A stretch of 64,000 nt of DNA from Lomentospora prolificans (GCA_029532625.1 JARFXM010000004.1:2728001-2792000); one strand, 5' to 3'. Positions 46,603 through 59,987 are shown, counted from the first letter of the stretch. Translations and numbers: made by a program. The notes: a model not told the origin generated them from the letters alone.

Positions 46603-48832
46603 GGCGACGACGGGTTTGATCTGAGGGAAGAGCTTCCTCGCGTGTCGAGTACGGGGCGACTTCGGGGTGATTGGGGAGGAACAAGGTGGACGATGGTGAT
46701 AGTGCGCGGGAGCTGAACTTGAGACTCGCTGAAGGTGATCAAGAGTGTAGTTCGAGAGGACCCGATAGGGGCTGGTAGGAGGTAGGGAAGAAAATGTCGA
46801 GAAAGGGAGGAAGAGAGAAGAAGTGGATATGTGGGCCGAGGATCCCTGGGAAGTAGGATTAGCACCCAGGGATATATTTCTACGCGGAGCTGGTGGCGGG
46901 TGGTCTGCCGAATTTTTTTAGCATTAGGCCGAACGTACCTGGAAACTTGGGGAAGGTGAAGAGGGGCACCACGCCGGTTGAACGCTAATACTTCTTCGCT
47001 GGGCGGTGATCTGCCGTAGACTGAGAGGACGAGGGCCCACCGGAGGCAAGCAAAAAGGGTATGGGAGGTTGATGTGGCCCGGACGGTAGTTGTTGCTGTA
47101 GATTTTTGGTCGGGAATACTTCGTAATACCTTCGGCCAGGTACAAACAGAAATCTCACTGTTTGATGATGAGATAAGCCAGGCTGGTGGTCCACCTTCAA
47201 TAGCCGACCTCCACATGGAATCATGGATGGTGTGCCAGGCGGGTGTGCGGCCAACTACTGGAGGCTCTAAAATGAACCCTGCTACGCTGGCAAGTTTGGA
47301 ACTCACAGACACTACAACGTCCCACCATTTCCGCCACTATTCGTACTCGGGATTCTCGGGCGCAGATAATGGATTCTGTGGCAGACCCCAAGTGTTCTCG
47401 ATGTACAAAATCATAAAAAGCCTTCTTTTCCCTTCTTTTCGTTTCATTTGCATACCGTCTTCTCTTTCTCCCACCCTTTGATATCTCCGGATTTCGGAGC
47501 TGGGCTTCCTAGTGGATCAAAAAAAGGAACATCGTTGTTACCCACAGCGTGGGGTCAAAGTATGGTCTCGCAACATTCGATTGAACATTGCCGGAAATCC
47601 GACTGTTTGAAATGTGTATTTAAGCAGGGCCTGATAGGCGTGCACCTTGGGAGAGGGATGCCACGAAGACGACACTGACAGCACGAGGGATTCAGCATGC
47701 GTGAAATGTAGGATTAATTGATGTATTGATGGATCGATATTCTCGGTGTGCCGGGTGCTACCATTGGCCCTTCTTCTCTCGGCACTGATCCTGCCGATGT
47801 GTCAGCATGCTTGACTAAGCTGGTGAGAAGTACGTTCAATCCATGATTCGCTTAATACTTGTTGTACCCGTGACTGTAGCGGGTCTGGGGATTTGCAGGC
47901 GAGGTTAATGTGGGCGAGTTCGCCAAGGAATAATACACTGCTGGCGTGTGGCTGGCACATCCCCTAGGCGTCGGTCTCGCGCTGGTTCTGCCAAACCCCT
48001 ATTTAGTGTGGCCAATGATGCGCGGTAGGCGAATTTTCACAGGGTTCCATCCATTCTTGCACCTAACGCCTCTGGCGGGTACCATTCTCCCGCGGATAGA
48101 CACGCCATCATAGGCCTGCCCGCCCCTGGTCCCCTTGCAGAACGCCTAAACTGGCGTGCTAAATTGTAACAGTCTGTCAAAATCTCTCGACAACAAATTC
48201 ATGCAATCCCTGCTTCCGTTCCCTTTCAAGCCAAGCACCTGTATGTATCAATGCTCAACCACGTCTGGCCTTGCTCTCTGCTGAGCGGCACGCCCAGCTT
48301 GTAAATGCCCGGAGGCTCACCATCATCAACCTACAACTCACCTCGCCGACCCTCCTCGACGTGATCCTTGCGCGATTGACGCCGCTTGCCGCCGCTTGCA
48401 ACGCTACATCATCCAGAAATGTCGTAGAACAGATCATGGGACTCTGCCCAACTCGAAATGGGTCAGTATACTTTTTCTCTGTGTCCCCCTCAACTCAGGC
48501 CCACCGCTCCGATTGTCTTGTGCAACCTCATCATCCTCCTGCTCTACTTTGCGTCGTTTCTGGGAACTGCATGTGTTGGTACTCGTCGGCCTCACGCATA
48601 CGTTTCGAGAACTGAGGCATCTCCTCTACCCCGACTTCTGGGTGTCTTTATACCTAGAGCGGGCCAGTTTCAGTCGCAAACGGCCCTACCAATTCTCTCC
48701 CACCGCTTTCCGGGTTTCGTTTGGGCGATATCTGTACACTGCATATAAAAACTTTCTGTCCCTCAAAGATAGAGCAGAGCTGCAAGTGCCCTTTGATAAG
48801 CTTCCACGTGCTAACATTTGACACCCGTCGAG
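46603..48832. other. Divergent intergenic region between CPR1 and PAG1
   Basis: About 2.2 kb between the minus-strand reductase and the plus-strand PAG1. It holds both promoters and probably the unresolved first exon or exons of PAG1 (candidate ATGs near 48202, 48251 and 48435). A frame of 256 codons on minus (46542-47312) runs off the CPR1 start but shows no domain; it is more likely leader/promoter sequence. Confidence 0.55.
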
Positions 48833-51800
48833 AAGCTCCGTCCCAGACGCTGCCGGACCATTCGCCCGAACCCGTCAAGTTCCCTTCGAGATCCGTTTCG
48901 AGGCTTGATGAGGAGCCTGAAGACGACTGGCACCGTACTATCCGACCTACCGTCCTAGAACCCCCCGCACAACGGCCGATTACTCACTCGAGAGAGTCCT
49001 CGGCCGAGAAGATATCGTCCCCCTCCGGCCCGCCCTTGACTCTAACATCCCCTCGTCTACAGACACCCCAGTCCCGTCCGGGTCTTGGTGGTGTCCTTGA
49101 GCGGCCGATAGATCCCAAGAGTGCCTCATACGGGCATCACAGACAAACTTCGATTGTTCATGGAATCCAGCACTCGAGAAATGGAAGCCTGGCTAGCTCA
49201 TCCTCAAGCCCTTTGAGCCCGCAAATGATCGCTGCGGCCGGCGCCGCCATGCTGACGGACCGGCCCGACTTCCATGGCATGTCGCGGATAGATGATGAAG
49301 GTCCTCTTTCGAGGCCGAGCACCTCCCTTTCTAACGCCCCCACCCTTACATCCATGCCCCAAGTCCCCGAGAAACCTGCCTCAATCCCAGAGAGCACCAG
49401 CTACTCGGCGACTAGCCGGCGCGTTGAGCGTATGCAAAGTGTGAAGTCCCGTCATGACCACACCCATGCACATCACGCGTCGCACTCGTCACGACACCAT
49501 AAAGATGAGCAAAAGACTGTGGGCGAGTATGCCCTGCACGTCTTGTTCACCTCGGTCCGTTCCTTTCCAAATTACCCATTCTCTGCCTTGATCGTGTTGT
49601 GTTGACTAGGTTATAGTTTATTGCTCAAGCCGAGGAAAAGCTGAACGATTGCATTACCGTACCATTCGATCCCGAGCCTCAAATCGACCAAATCTGCGGA
49701 CCGGGGGTTGACCCCGGTTTTGATCAGTCCATAGTCGCCCTTGGCCATATTGCGAGCCAGAAGCCGAAACCATTAATTGACTTGATGATGCTATGGAGGA
49801 AGAGCAAGAGCGACCTTGCAAACGAGGCTAGATCACAGGCCCAGCAGTCCAAATCCAACTTGCCGTTGACCCCGTTACAGCGGCGAAACACTGAGCCCTT
49901 GCAGCCACACCAGCCCTCCTCATCTGTAGATGCTGGTCTGCCGCCTTTCTTAAACTCACCAGTATCTCGCCAAGAATATGTTGCGCAGGCCGAGCGTCGT
50001 TCAACTGTGTCGATATATATTTTATGTCGTGTTTTAATCGAGATTATCAGCCAGAGCAATCTAGCTTGCATTACTCCGGAAATGGAAGAAAAGTTGGAAG
50101 GAATCATCTTTGGCCAGCTGAAAATTGCAGATACCGAACAGTTGATGATGTCGCCTCTCAAGCTTGCAAACTGGAATCTTTTCGCCCAGCTCCTTGGTAC
50201 AATGAGCGAGATTAGCTTTGCCACGGTCACCAAACGGTTCCTCTCCGATATCGAACATTCGCTGCAAGAGCTAGCGCTCAAGAGCCCCACGTCAGCCTCA
50301 GGACGCGACATCGAGGGCAAGATGGAACTGGTTCTTGGAGGCATGAAGCAGCTACGGATCAAGGTTGCGCCAGTAGAAGCGTGGGAACAGTCGTGCGATT
50401 TCCTTGTCGCCCTTGGACGGCTGTTTAACAAGTCGCATGGCCAGAGGGTTAAGACTGCGTTTTGCCAAGTCCTCGATATGCTTTTGATTCCTGTTGCGGC
50501 CAACGCTTCTCCCGGTGATTTTTCTCACCCAAAATGGGCTGAGGTGAAGAGCTCTATCGGCCCACGCCTTGCGCAAATGTTCGTGAAGCCACGGCATTGG
50601 AGCTTTGCCTTCCCATTAACTGCAACCCTTCTATGCGTTTCGACGCCCGATACTTTCAACTCCCAATGGCTCCAGCTGATTCTGCCTCTTCAACCAAAAC
50701 TCAAAGATCGATATACGAAGTCTCTCAGCCTTCAAGTGATCTCGAGGTTGCTCTGGACTTACCTCTACCGAGGTGGGGACTCGAGTCAGAACACAGTGAG
50801 GAAGCTGGACGAAGTCGTGAAGTTGGTGTTGCCCCAAACTAAGCGTTCTTTGGTCGCCTCCGATATTACTGTCGCAGAGCCTTTGATCCAGATCATTCGA
50901 ATTGTCGGCTACAAACATCCTGAATATTGCTTCAAGAACATCATCTTCCCCCTAGTCAACGCTGAGTTATTCAGATCCAACAAAGAGCTTCGAGTCGAGC
51001 AGCTTGACCCAGATAGGATCGTTATCGGCATCCGCGCCTTTTTAGCCATCATTTCCGACCTGGAAAAGGGCGAGCAAGCTCAACCTCCGTTCCCACAGTA
51101 TTCTGCCCCGTCGTCTGCTTCGCTGCCTGATCGTATTCCTACATCACCTGGTATCATGTCTCCCCGAAGCGCGCCATTTTCCATCCCTACGCCGCCTCCC
51201 AAGGAGGATGGTGTTTCTCGACCAGTCCTCATCCATGCACTTAGTGACTCGGTGAAGGATTACTATCTGAAATTTTGCGAGATCCTCGGGACCATCACTA
51301 TAATCTGTGACAACACATTCGGAGGTCAGGCTGCTTTGGATGCGAAGTTCAGTAGCCCTGGACCAAAAACTCCCATTGCGGACACTTTCAACTTCTCGCG
51401 ACGCGACGATCACCAAGGCGCCTCGGATCAGAAACAAGCTTTCTACGAGCTCCTTCATGTCGCAGTCCAAGCGCTTCCTAGATGTTTATCAATGGACATA
51501 CCCTTTAACTCTATAATCAATTTACTCTGTACTGGCACAGCGCATGTCCAATCGAATATCGCCGAGTCCTCAGCGCAGTCTTTGAAAGCCATCGCAAGAC
51601 AGTCTCACTCTCAGCAAGTTACCATGGGTTTCTCTAGGTTCATTTTCAACTTTGACGACCGGTACTCTACAATGTCTGACGGCGGCATGCTAGGGCCCGG
51701 GCATATTGAGAGCACGCTAAGACTCTATGTTGAGTTGCTACAAATATGGATTGAGGAAATTCGGCAGAAGTCGAAAGAAGCTCCAACCTCTGGCGGTGCC

Positions 51801-54800
51801 GATGTACGAGGAATGAAGCTCGACTTATCTAGCGTCTGGGCCGAGGTTGACTACGTTGAAGCTCATGGTCTCTTCTTCCTTTGCTCTCAATCCAGGAGAG
51901 TCCGGCACTTCGCCGTCACTGTCTTGCGTCTGATCACCGAGTTCGATACTGCCCTCGGCAAGACTCAGGGGCAAGAAAAGGACACCCTACGGCTAATCGA
52001 TATCCTAGAAAATGACGCAGGCCAGGTTATTAACCTAAAACACGAACAGCTCTCGGTTGCTGAAAGAAGTCGCTTGCAGCGCGGCATCTTGAGCAATAAC
52101 AATAAGGGTGCCCTCGTTGAACTCTGCACCAGCGATGTTTCTTATGATGCTACGCTCTGGTTCAAAATCCTCCCTAACCTAATGCGGGTTGCCTTTGATA
52201 AATGCCCTTTCACGGTCACGATTGGCAGGGACCTCATCTGCAATCGGATAATGCAAATGTACAAGTCCATTACTTTCCTATCAGAGCCAACTCGAGGCCC
52301 ATATTTCGGATCCGATCCTGGCAGTGCTCGGCTTGCAGGGAGGACACCCGCAACACCACCGGAGGTTTTGATCGAACAATGGAAGCTTTATCTCATATTC
52401 GCATGCACTACACTCTCGGACCCTGGCAAAGCGCCCCTAACCACCCCTACTGCTCATCAACATGGGAGAAAGGGGTCGTCCAAGTCTAATTCGACGGACA
52501 AAATCGTCTCAGCAAGGACTCTATTCAAATACCTCATCCCTATGCTGTCGGCCTCCTCCGCATCCGTTAGGGACGCTGTTGTTGTCGCCATGGGCTCGAT
52601 CAATATTCACATTTACCGAACTTTGTTGGAGGAGCTCCAAACTCAGGTGTCGCAGTGTAATAATGAGGCTCGCGCCCGTATCCACCAGCGGTCGAATAGC
52701 AATCCTCGCAGAAACAGGAAGATGGATCTGCTTCGGACGGAGATCACCCATGTGTACAAGCTGACCTCCCATTTTCTGAAAGAACCAGATATACACCAAG
52801 ACGAATGGATACTTAACAACCTAGTCAATTACACCAAGGATCTAAAACTGTTCCTTATGGATGGAGAAGTACAAACGGATTGGGAGTTCCAGAAACTCCG
52901 ACGGCACTATTGCGGCCTCATGGAGGAGCTTTTTGAAGGCATAAACCGCACGAAGGATCCTTCAAGGTGGATGTCATTCGAATCCAGAAAATCGGCGTTC
53001 TCACTCATGGAAGACTGGTGCGGCTTCTCACCAAACCAAACCCAAATACGGGCACGAGAGGATACCATGAGACAGTCCCTCATTGATCAACAGGCTCTCG
53101 GTGAACGAGGGACCGTCACAGCAGCCATGGAGATCGAGAAGCGAAATCTTAGGACTGCTGCATTAAGCGCCATGGCCGCTCTTTGCGGTGGACCCATCAC
53201 CATTACGACTGAGAGCGGTGTCATTTTGCAATTTGATCCAAGGAGACTTCTCACCTGGGTTGAAGCCATTTTCAACTCGGGGAGCGACAGGATGAATGTT
53301 ACTGGTAGGCGTGCTCTGCATAACCTGATCATTCACAACAGAGAGTACCCGTACCTGCTTGAGCACTGTATCGCCAGGTGTTACCTAGCAGAAGCTTCCA
53401 AGGTGCTCGAGAGTTATTTCTTTGTAGTATCTCAGGTGCTCATGGAGCACGCCAATTATCCAACAGCCTTTTGGAAAATCTTGAGCCTCTGTCTGTTTAC
53501 TCTAGGGAACGATCAGAGCGAAATCAGATCCAAATCCGCGCATGTCCTCAGGACTCTTGACGAACGACAGCAGATGGGCAGGAGTTCCAAAATCCAAGAC
53601 TTCGACATCAGCATTTCAGACAAGACTAAAGCGGTCTACAAACTGGCTCAGTTCGAGATTTCTAAGCGCTTGTCAAAGCAGCACACGGACCTAGCCTTCC
53701 ACATTTTTTCGGAATTCACTCTATACTTCAAGGATCTCCAACCGGGCTCACAGCAAAACATGGTTGCAGTTATACTTCCCTGGATTCAATCTATAGAGCT
53801 CACTGTCGACCCCAATGGTGGCCCCACCGCGCCGTCGTACGTCTTACTTGCTAACCTTGTTGAAATAACGATCAAGGCCAGCGGCGCTCTGCACAACGAG
53901 GTTCAAGCTCTCTGGCAAGCTCTTGCGACCGGTCCACATCCAGGAAACGTGAGAGTCGTACTTGATTTCATCATTTCCTTGTGTCTTGAGCGTCGCGAGC
54001 AGAATTTCGTCGAGTACGCAAAGCAAATCGTCGTCTTCCTCTCCAGTACTCCTGGTATGAAGGTCATCGATTTCTTGATGATGCAAATCACGCCTAAGGC
54101 CATGGTACCGAACGAAAAACGAGAAGTTGGGCCTGCTCCCCCAGACGTCAGTAGTCTACCTTATTGCGCGGACCTGGCCGAAGCCCTTCCCATGGGGACC
54201 AAGCAGGCGGGATTTTCGCTTGGTCAACTCTCTCTCATTCTCTTAGTGGATTTGATGGTATCTCCAGTGCACCTTACTTCAGACGATTTGCCAGTTCTCC
54301 TCCAGGTTGTTACTGTTCTGTGGGATCATTATACCCCGCTTGTACAGGAACAGGCACGTGAGATGCTTGTTCATCTCATTCATGAGCTTGTTATCTCGAA
54401 GCTGGCGGACCCAACACCTGCGACTGCAAAGAGGTCAATTGAGGATTTGATAGACTCTATCCGTCGGCATGATCGGGCAGTTGTATGGAGTTATGAGGAT
54501 AGCAACGGCAAGGCCGACGACCGCGACAATAATGTTCCGCCGAGTATGGAGCACCTCACGGCGGAGGTAGTCAAGACATTTGAACTTACGTTCCCGGGTA
54601 TCAAAGAGCGATGGGGTCGCCTTTCCCTAACCTGGGCCACGTCGTGTCCAGTGAGACATCTCGCTTGCCGATCCTTCCAGATCTTCCGATGCATCCTCAC
54701 GTCACTTGATCAGTCAATGCTCGGGGGGATGCTTGTTCGACTATCAAATACTATCGCGGACGAGGACCCCGAGATTCAAACCTTCTCTATGGAGATTCTA

Positions 54801-56591
54801 ACAACGCTCAAGACTTTGATTATCAAGCTCGATGCTGATAAACTCGCTACTTTCCCACAGCTCTTCTGGACAACGTGCGCCTGCCTAGAATCCATCAACG
54901 AGCTAGAGTTCCTTGAGGCTGTGGAAATGCTCAATGAGTATCTCGCTAAGCTTGACTTCAGCTCTGATACTGTTAGGCGGATGCTACTAGATGGCCAACC
55001 TGCTCGGTGGGATGGCCAATTCGATGGCCTCCAACCGCTCCTTCACAAAGGGTTGCGCTCATCCCTTTGCATGGAACCTACGTTGCGAACAATCGACAAG
55101 CTTATCCCCTTACCGAGTGACAATCTTGTTGGTGACTACAGCCGTATTTTCTTCGCCATTCTCTCCCATCTTCCTAGCTTCCTCCACGCCCTTGATCTCG
55201 GTCGACAAGACGAAGAGATCGTGCGGTCCGCTCAGATCCTCCTTGAAGCGGCTGAAAATGAGGGATATTCTAGCGTTGCACTTGTTTTGGACAAGTTCAT
55301 AACGGGCAAGTACCGCTTGAGCAAAGAGTTACTGACGCACATGTTTGGTGCTCTCAAGGAATACTTTCTTCCACATCTTGACTTCCAGATGATCACGTTC
55401 TGCATGGGCCTACTCACCAATTCCACATCGTGGGTCAAAATCAAGACGATGCAAATTCTCTGTGTCGTAATCCCCGAGATGGATATGCGCAAATCAGAGC
55501 TTGCTGGTCATGGGTCCGATCTCATCTCACCCTTGCTTCGCCTCCTCCAAACCGAGTTTTGCATGGAGGCCCTCGAAGTATTGGATAACATCATGACCAT
55601 GTCCGGAAGCTCCATGGACAAGCATCATCTTCGAATGAGCATGACACGGGCCACGTCAAAGGCCATTCGAAAGGAATACGAACGTACGCAGAGTCTCTTT
55701 GGCATTCCGGAGGAGTCGGGGTGGGCTATTCCTGTGCCGGCGAAGAAGACCGACTCTACACGCGCAAACATTCACGCAGCCTTCTACATGTGCCAAAGCC
55801 CTGAAGGTGCGATGGATGAGCCGGCTCCAACTCCCGAGGTTGAGTTCCACACGGACGACTTTGCGTACGGCTACTTCCCGCTCGCCGACCGAACCGAGAC
55901 GATGATGTCGGACGATCTTCGTGCCGAGAGCACGATGGGCGATCTTGTCAGCAAGCTCGATAGTTTAGATGATTTCTTCGATGACTTGTCGCAAAGCGCG
56001 CCAAGCGAGGGTCGTTCATCGAGAACAATCACAGAATACGACCCGGATCTCTCTCAATCAAGTGTGCAGTTGTACGATGACCAAATTCTGCCCATCTTAC
56101 ACCAGGCCTCCAGCAACACTTCCTTCCAAAATGGATTCGCCGAACGACCTCCGGCCATGTCACGGGAGGCGAGCCTGAACGCCATGAACCCGGGTGCATT
56201 TATCGCGTCCTCTTCAAGCCATCGCCAAGGCGTTCCTTCTCGATCAGCCATCTCTCCCTCCACTCCCTCCCAACCGCAGGTGCATATGGCCGACCCTATT
56301 TCGGATGACGAGTTCAATGAGGACGTCTTGTCTGACGCCGATGATGAGCGTCCCGGCGCCCCAGGCGGAGAGGGGTCGTTCTTCCTTGAGAATATGATAC
56401 GGCCATTGGCGCAATCGTCGCGACCAACGGTGCGACGGCTCACTGGAGGCAGAACCAGAGATTTAGACCGGTTCCGGCTGGACCGGGCGGGGCTATCTCA
56501 GCCTGTGCCTAAGCTGCCGTCTGGGACGAACTTGTTCCCTCCTAAATCACATCAACCTCCGCCGCCGCCTTCACAGGGAGATATGCTTTAG
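48833..56591 (+). CDS. PAG1: Cell morphogenesis protein PAG1/Tao3/Mor2 (Furry family), 5' end unresolved
   Basis: Exons found: about 48833-49554 and 49617-56591, together coding about 2,565 aa. The join LFTS|FIAQAEEKLNDCITVPF uses a GTCCGT donor and TATAG acceptor. The second exon is 6,975 nt without an intron. Family landmarks include GEYALHVLFTS, KPLIDLMMLWRKSKSD, AERRSTVSIYILCRVLIE, MEEKLEGIIFGQLKIADTEQ, MFVKPRHWSFAFPLTATLLC and long HEAT/ARM-like helical repeats to about residue 2300. The C-terminus is a Ser/Pro/Asp-rich tail ending in a PPPPPS segment. Furry-type proteins scaffold NDR/LATS kinases (Cbk1 or COT-1 in the RAM/MOR network) and control polar growth and cell separation. The conserved frame has no ATG before residue-poor Ser/Pro sequence, so a first coding exon is missing; acceptors at 48832 (GAG) or 48846 (CCCAG) follow a CTAAC branch site. 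Confidence 0.93.
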
Positions 56592-57348
56592 CCAACCCAT
56601 GATCGCAAGTCACCAACTTCCCGATTCCTCACTATCCTGACACCCCATCCCGTAATACTCCGTCTCGAAAGACGCTGCCTTTTATGATTCATTTGCGTTT
56701 TCTTTTTGTTTTCGTACGGTATGTATATACCGACATGGAGGACCACAAAGCACAGGTGTTACATAGGGAACTCTATATGTGTTTTGATTTCCTGTTACTT
56801 AGAGTGAATTCCATGGTCTGTTTTAAAAATGTCACACGCCGACCGGTAGGGTTTGGTTAGTGTCCAAGGTCATTCCTATTGTTGCAGCGAAGGGTTTACG
56901 TTCTATCAAGAAATGAGAGTTACGGCTAAGAGTTTTCGTCTTCCCTTTTTTTTTTTTTTTTTCTCTCTCCCCTCGCGGGTGTTAGTCCTAGGTCTTGGGC
57001 GAAAGGGCGTACCTTGTTTCACAAACGGCTTAGTTTCCGAACCGAGACGGCTCGGGGTAGAAGAGTGTCATGATAGGACCAAGATTTCTTCCTCTGTTCC
57101 TTACCGTGGGGCTTTCTTGGTCGCCGTGTCTCTTTGAAGCATTAGCAATATTGATGACAAGCTATGTACTAGAGGGAAATAACGTTTAAGTGGTATTGAG
57201 ATGTGAGACGAACCCTAGAAGGAGAAAAAAGAAAGTACAATGCCATATCACTTGACCTAAGACGCCGCTTCCTGTTCTCGTTAAGATTGCTGGTTATGGA
57301 TGGTTATACCCAGCCAAACGGCGCGTAATAGTGCCGATGAAGTAACAC
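56592..57348. other. Convergent intergenic region PAG1/DIB1
   Basis: About 0.76 kb between the 3' ends of PAG1 (plus) and DIB1 (minus). It contains a T17 run at 56946-56962 and otherwise AT-richer 3'-flank sequence. No gene is visible. Confidence 0.65.
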
Positions 57349-57927
57349 TTAGTACCTGTGTCGCGTAGAGTAATCTAGATGGGATGGCGAGTCAGCTCGA
57401 TTCTACGTGGGCTGGTGAGCGCACACGAAAGGATATTACACTATGACTCACCTTTGGGGCTCACAACGAGACCACGTCCCTTCTTGGCGCCGCGATAGAT
57501 GGTCTCGATAATGTCAATGAGCTCCTGCTTGTCCTCAAGGACCCAGTTGAGCTTGTTGTTGTTACCGGTACCGAAATCGCAAAGCATGTGCTTGTTTCGC
57601 CAGAAGAAGAGGATCGTACATGGGTCGTAGAGCTCGTACATTTCGTTGAAGTCGGGAACCTGGTCGATATCGCAAACGTAGATGACGGCAAAATTTCGAA
57701 CGAGTTCGGAGATCTTGTAGAGGACCTAGGATAGTATTTCCTGTTAGAATTTTTGGATAATATAAAATCGTCGTAAGAGATGGAGTAAAACACACCTCTC
57801 CCATCCTCATGCAGTCGGGATCGGAGTCGCGACCAAAGAGGATGACAACCAAGCGCTCTTCCTCGCTGAGGATGGCTTGGTCGACGTGCCAGCCACTTCG
57901 AAGATGAGGTAGGAAGACGGAACCCAT
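57349..57927 (-). CDS. DIB1: U5 snRNP 15-kDa protein DIB1 (DIM1/TXNL4A), 3 exons
   Basis: Exons on minus: 57927-57796, 57725-57452, 57374-57349; 432 nt, 143 aa, essentially the universal length (142 in human). It has a thioredoxin fold without the CxxC active site and is a U4/U6.U5 tri-snRNP protein that must leave before spliceosome activation. Signature segments are FLPHLRSGWHVDQAILSEEE, NFAVIYVCDIDQVPDFNEMY, ELYDPCTILFFWRNKHM, FGTGNNNKLNW, and EDKQELIDIIETIYRGAKKG followed by GRGLVVSPK. The last exon has only 26 nt and supplies the conserved ending DYSTRHRY. It is divergent from SEC62 with 659 bp between start codons. Nothing is odd apart from the tiny last exon. Confidence 0.98.
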
Positions 57928-58586
57928 GATATCTTTGTATATACTAGACTTCGAGGTGAGGGTATCGTCGAATATCTCAGTGGTCGAAAAGGCAGGGTTC
58001 TCCCGGACGTTCAGGCATGGGCAAGCAATGTTGAAGGTGGGCAGGCGGGCAGGTGGCCAAGGTGGGGAGCATAATTAGGGATTTGCTTCGACCGATAAGA
58101 ATAGATAAGGATGATTATTCAGCAAGGAAAAAAGAGCTGGCATGGCATGGTTGGTGGTGTCGACCGAAGATCAGCCGATCCCGCGTCGGCGTCATGGCCT
58201 GGCAGGGTGACAATGTGACAATGTGGCCCTGGACAGGAAATTTTTAGAAGTGAACACAGTTACTGTTTGATATATTATGCACTAATAATAAGAAGCTGGC
58301 TTAGGCTTGCTAAGGCCACATCCACCTGTCCACTTTGACTTTTGAAGCTTCATCCCTCTTCGAGGCAAATCACTTTCAGACTCTTTTTCCTTGGACCATC
58401 CACGCCTTGGCCAAGTTATTTCGACCGTTTTTGATTTTCGGTTCTTGAACGCTTTCGGGCGCTCTCATCAATTCCCCGTCCCTCCTTTTTTTCTTGCTCC
58501 CCTGTACTTGCGCCAGTCCCTAGCCTCTCTCGAGGGACAAGCTCTCAACCTATCCCACGACCCCCATCGCCACACCCCGAGGAATC
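57928..58586. promoter_or_regulatory. Divergent promoter region DIB1/SEC62
   Basis: 659 bp between two divergent start codons of constitutive genes (a core spliceosome protein and an ER translocon protein), so it must hold both promoters and 5' leaders. The SEC62 side is CT-rich just before the ATG, as is common in filamentous fungi. I cannot point to a specific factor site with confidence. Confidence 0.5.
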
Positions 58587-59987
58587 ATGTCGATGCCAAT
58601 GCCTGGTCCAGGAGGCCCTGGAGGACCCGGCGGTCCAGGCGGTCCTGGTATCCCCATTCAGATGGGCCCGATGGGCCCCGGCCAGATGCCAACGCCCGAG
58701 CAGATCCAGATGATGCAACGACAACTAGCCATGGAGGCACAGAAGGCCGGCATGACCGTGCCGGAGTTTGTCGAGCATCTTAAGAAGCAGGCGCGCGAGC
58801 AGCAGATGAGGATGCAGCAGGCAGCTCAGCAGCAGCGCGCCGCTGGTGGTGGTCCCGGACCTGGAGGACCCGGCGGCCCAGGACCCCAACCCGGTCCTCA
58901 GGGCCGTCCACAAGGACAGCCTCAGCCCATTACCCCCGGTCCCCCCAATCCGCGCGCACTTGCCCTCGCCAAGTTCTTGAAGAGCCAGGACCTTAAGCCC
59001 AGGACCTGTATTCTTAACGGTGAGCGGAAGGATATGTTCAAAGGTGAGTTATCCCTCGTCGCGGCTCGCCTCTGCTCCTCGTCGAATTTTCATTTCCATG
59101 TATATTGCGAACAGTAACTAATCCTCGCGGTGGTTGAATAGTCAAGCGCGCCCTCCGAGCTCTCCAGTCTCCTGCCTACGAGAAGGCGCGAAAGAAGAAC
59201 CCCCTCCTACCCGAGATCAAGGATCGCGCATCCCTTGAGAACACATTCAAGCTCCTTCCTATGTCTATGCTGGCGCTCCGCGTCACAAAAATTGATCCCC
59301 ATGAAGGCCACAACCATGCGAAGAAGCCTAAGCGAGTCAAGGGTCTTTGGACCGTCAAGATCGAGCCTCAGCAGGATGCCCAAGAGGACATGTACTATGC
59401 CTGGCTCTGGGAGGGTGCCCAGATCAAACGCCAGGTCTACGCCGTTCTGGCCCTCATCATCATTTTCCTCATTGTTCTTTATCCCCTTTGGCCTGTCAAG
59501 CTGAGACAGGGAGTATACTACCTTAGTTGGGGATTCTTGGGCTTGCTCGGCCTGTTCTTCCTCATGGCCATCTTCCGTGTTATCCTCTTCTGTGTCACGT
59601 ACTTCGTCGTACCTCCTGGTCTATGGCTCTACCCCAACCTCTGGGAGGACGTCTCTTTTATGGATAGTTTCCGACCCGTCTGGGCCTGGCACGAGGTAAG
59701 CATTTCATGACCTGTTCTCTTTGGCTCCTCCTCCCGTATTTGTAGTAGTGGGACTAACACTCACCGCCTTCACCTAGACTGAGCCTCAAAAGAAGAAGAA
59801 GAAGAAGTCCAAGTCGGCTACTCAAGGTCTGTCCAACGCAGAGGCGCAGTCCCGCATCAGTGCTGCAGCCGGCCACGTGCCTCCCGCCACCGCTACAACG
59901 ACGGCTACCGATACCCAGATCAATACCGAACCCAGGCAGCGTTCCTATGTCGCCCCCAAAGTCGAGGAACTGGCTGATGACGAATAG
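58587..59987 (+). CDS. SEC62: ER protein translocation protein Sec62, 3 exons
   Basis: Exons 58587-59043, 59142-59695, 59778-59987; 1221 nt, 406 aa. Sec62 works with Sec63/Sec71/Sec72 and the Sec61 channel in post-translational import into the ER. The N-terminus begins with a collagen-like Gly-Pro repeat (about residues 6-35), then a Gln-rich helix (PEQIQMMQRQLAMEAQKAGM) and a second Gly/Pro-rich linker. The conserved cytosolic domain follows (KFLKSQDLKPRTCILNGERK; KRALRALQSPAYEKARKKNP). Two membrane segments are clear, QVYAVLALIIIFLIVLYPLW and a longer hydrophobic stretch starting GVYYLSWGFLGLLGLFFLMA, separated by a short loop VKLRQ, then the conserved PPGLWLYPNLWEDVSFMDSF. The C-terminal cytosolic tail starts with a KKKKKKSKS basic cluster. 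Exon phases match. Identification is firm. Confidence 0.97.

Noticed and set aside
46542..47312. 256-codon minus-strand frame overlapping the CPR1 start
   Set aside because: It is in a different frame from CPR1, begins at a non-ATG codon, is Ser/Arg/Pro-rich and without a domain; more likely the CPR1 leader and promoter.
49724..50503. 259-codon minus-strand frame opposite PAG1
   Set aside because: It is antisense to a strongly conserved exon and has no recognisable domain.
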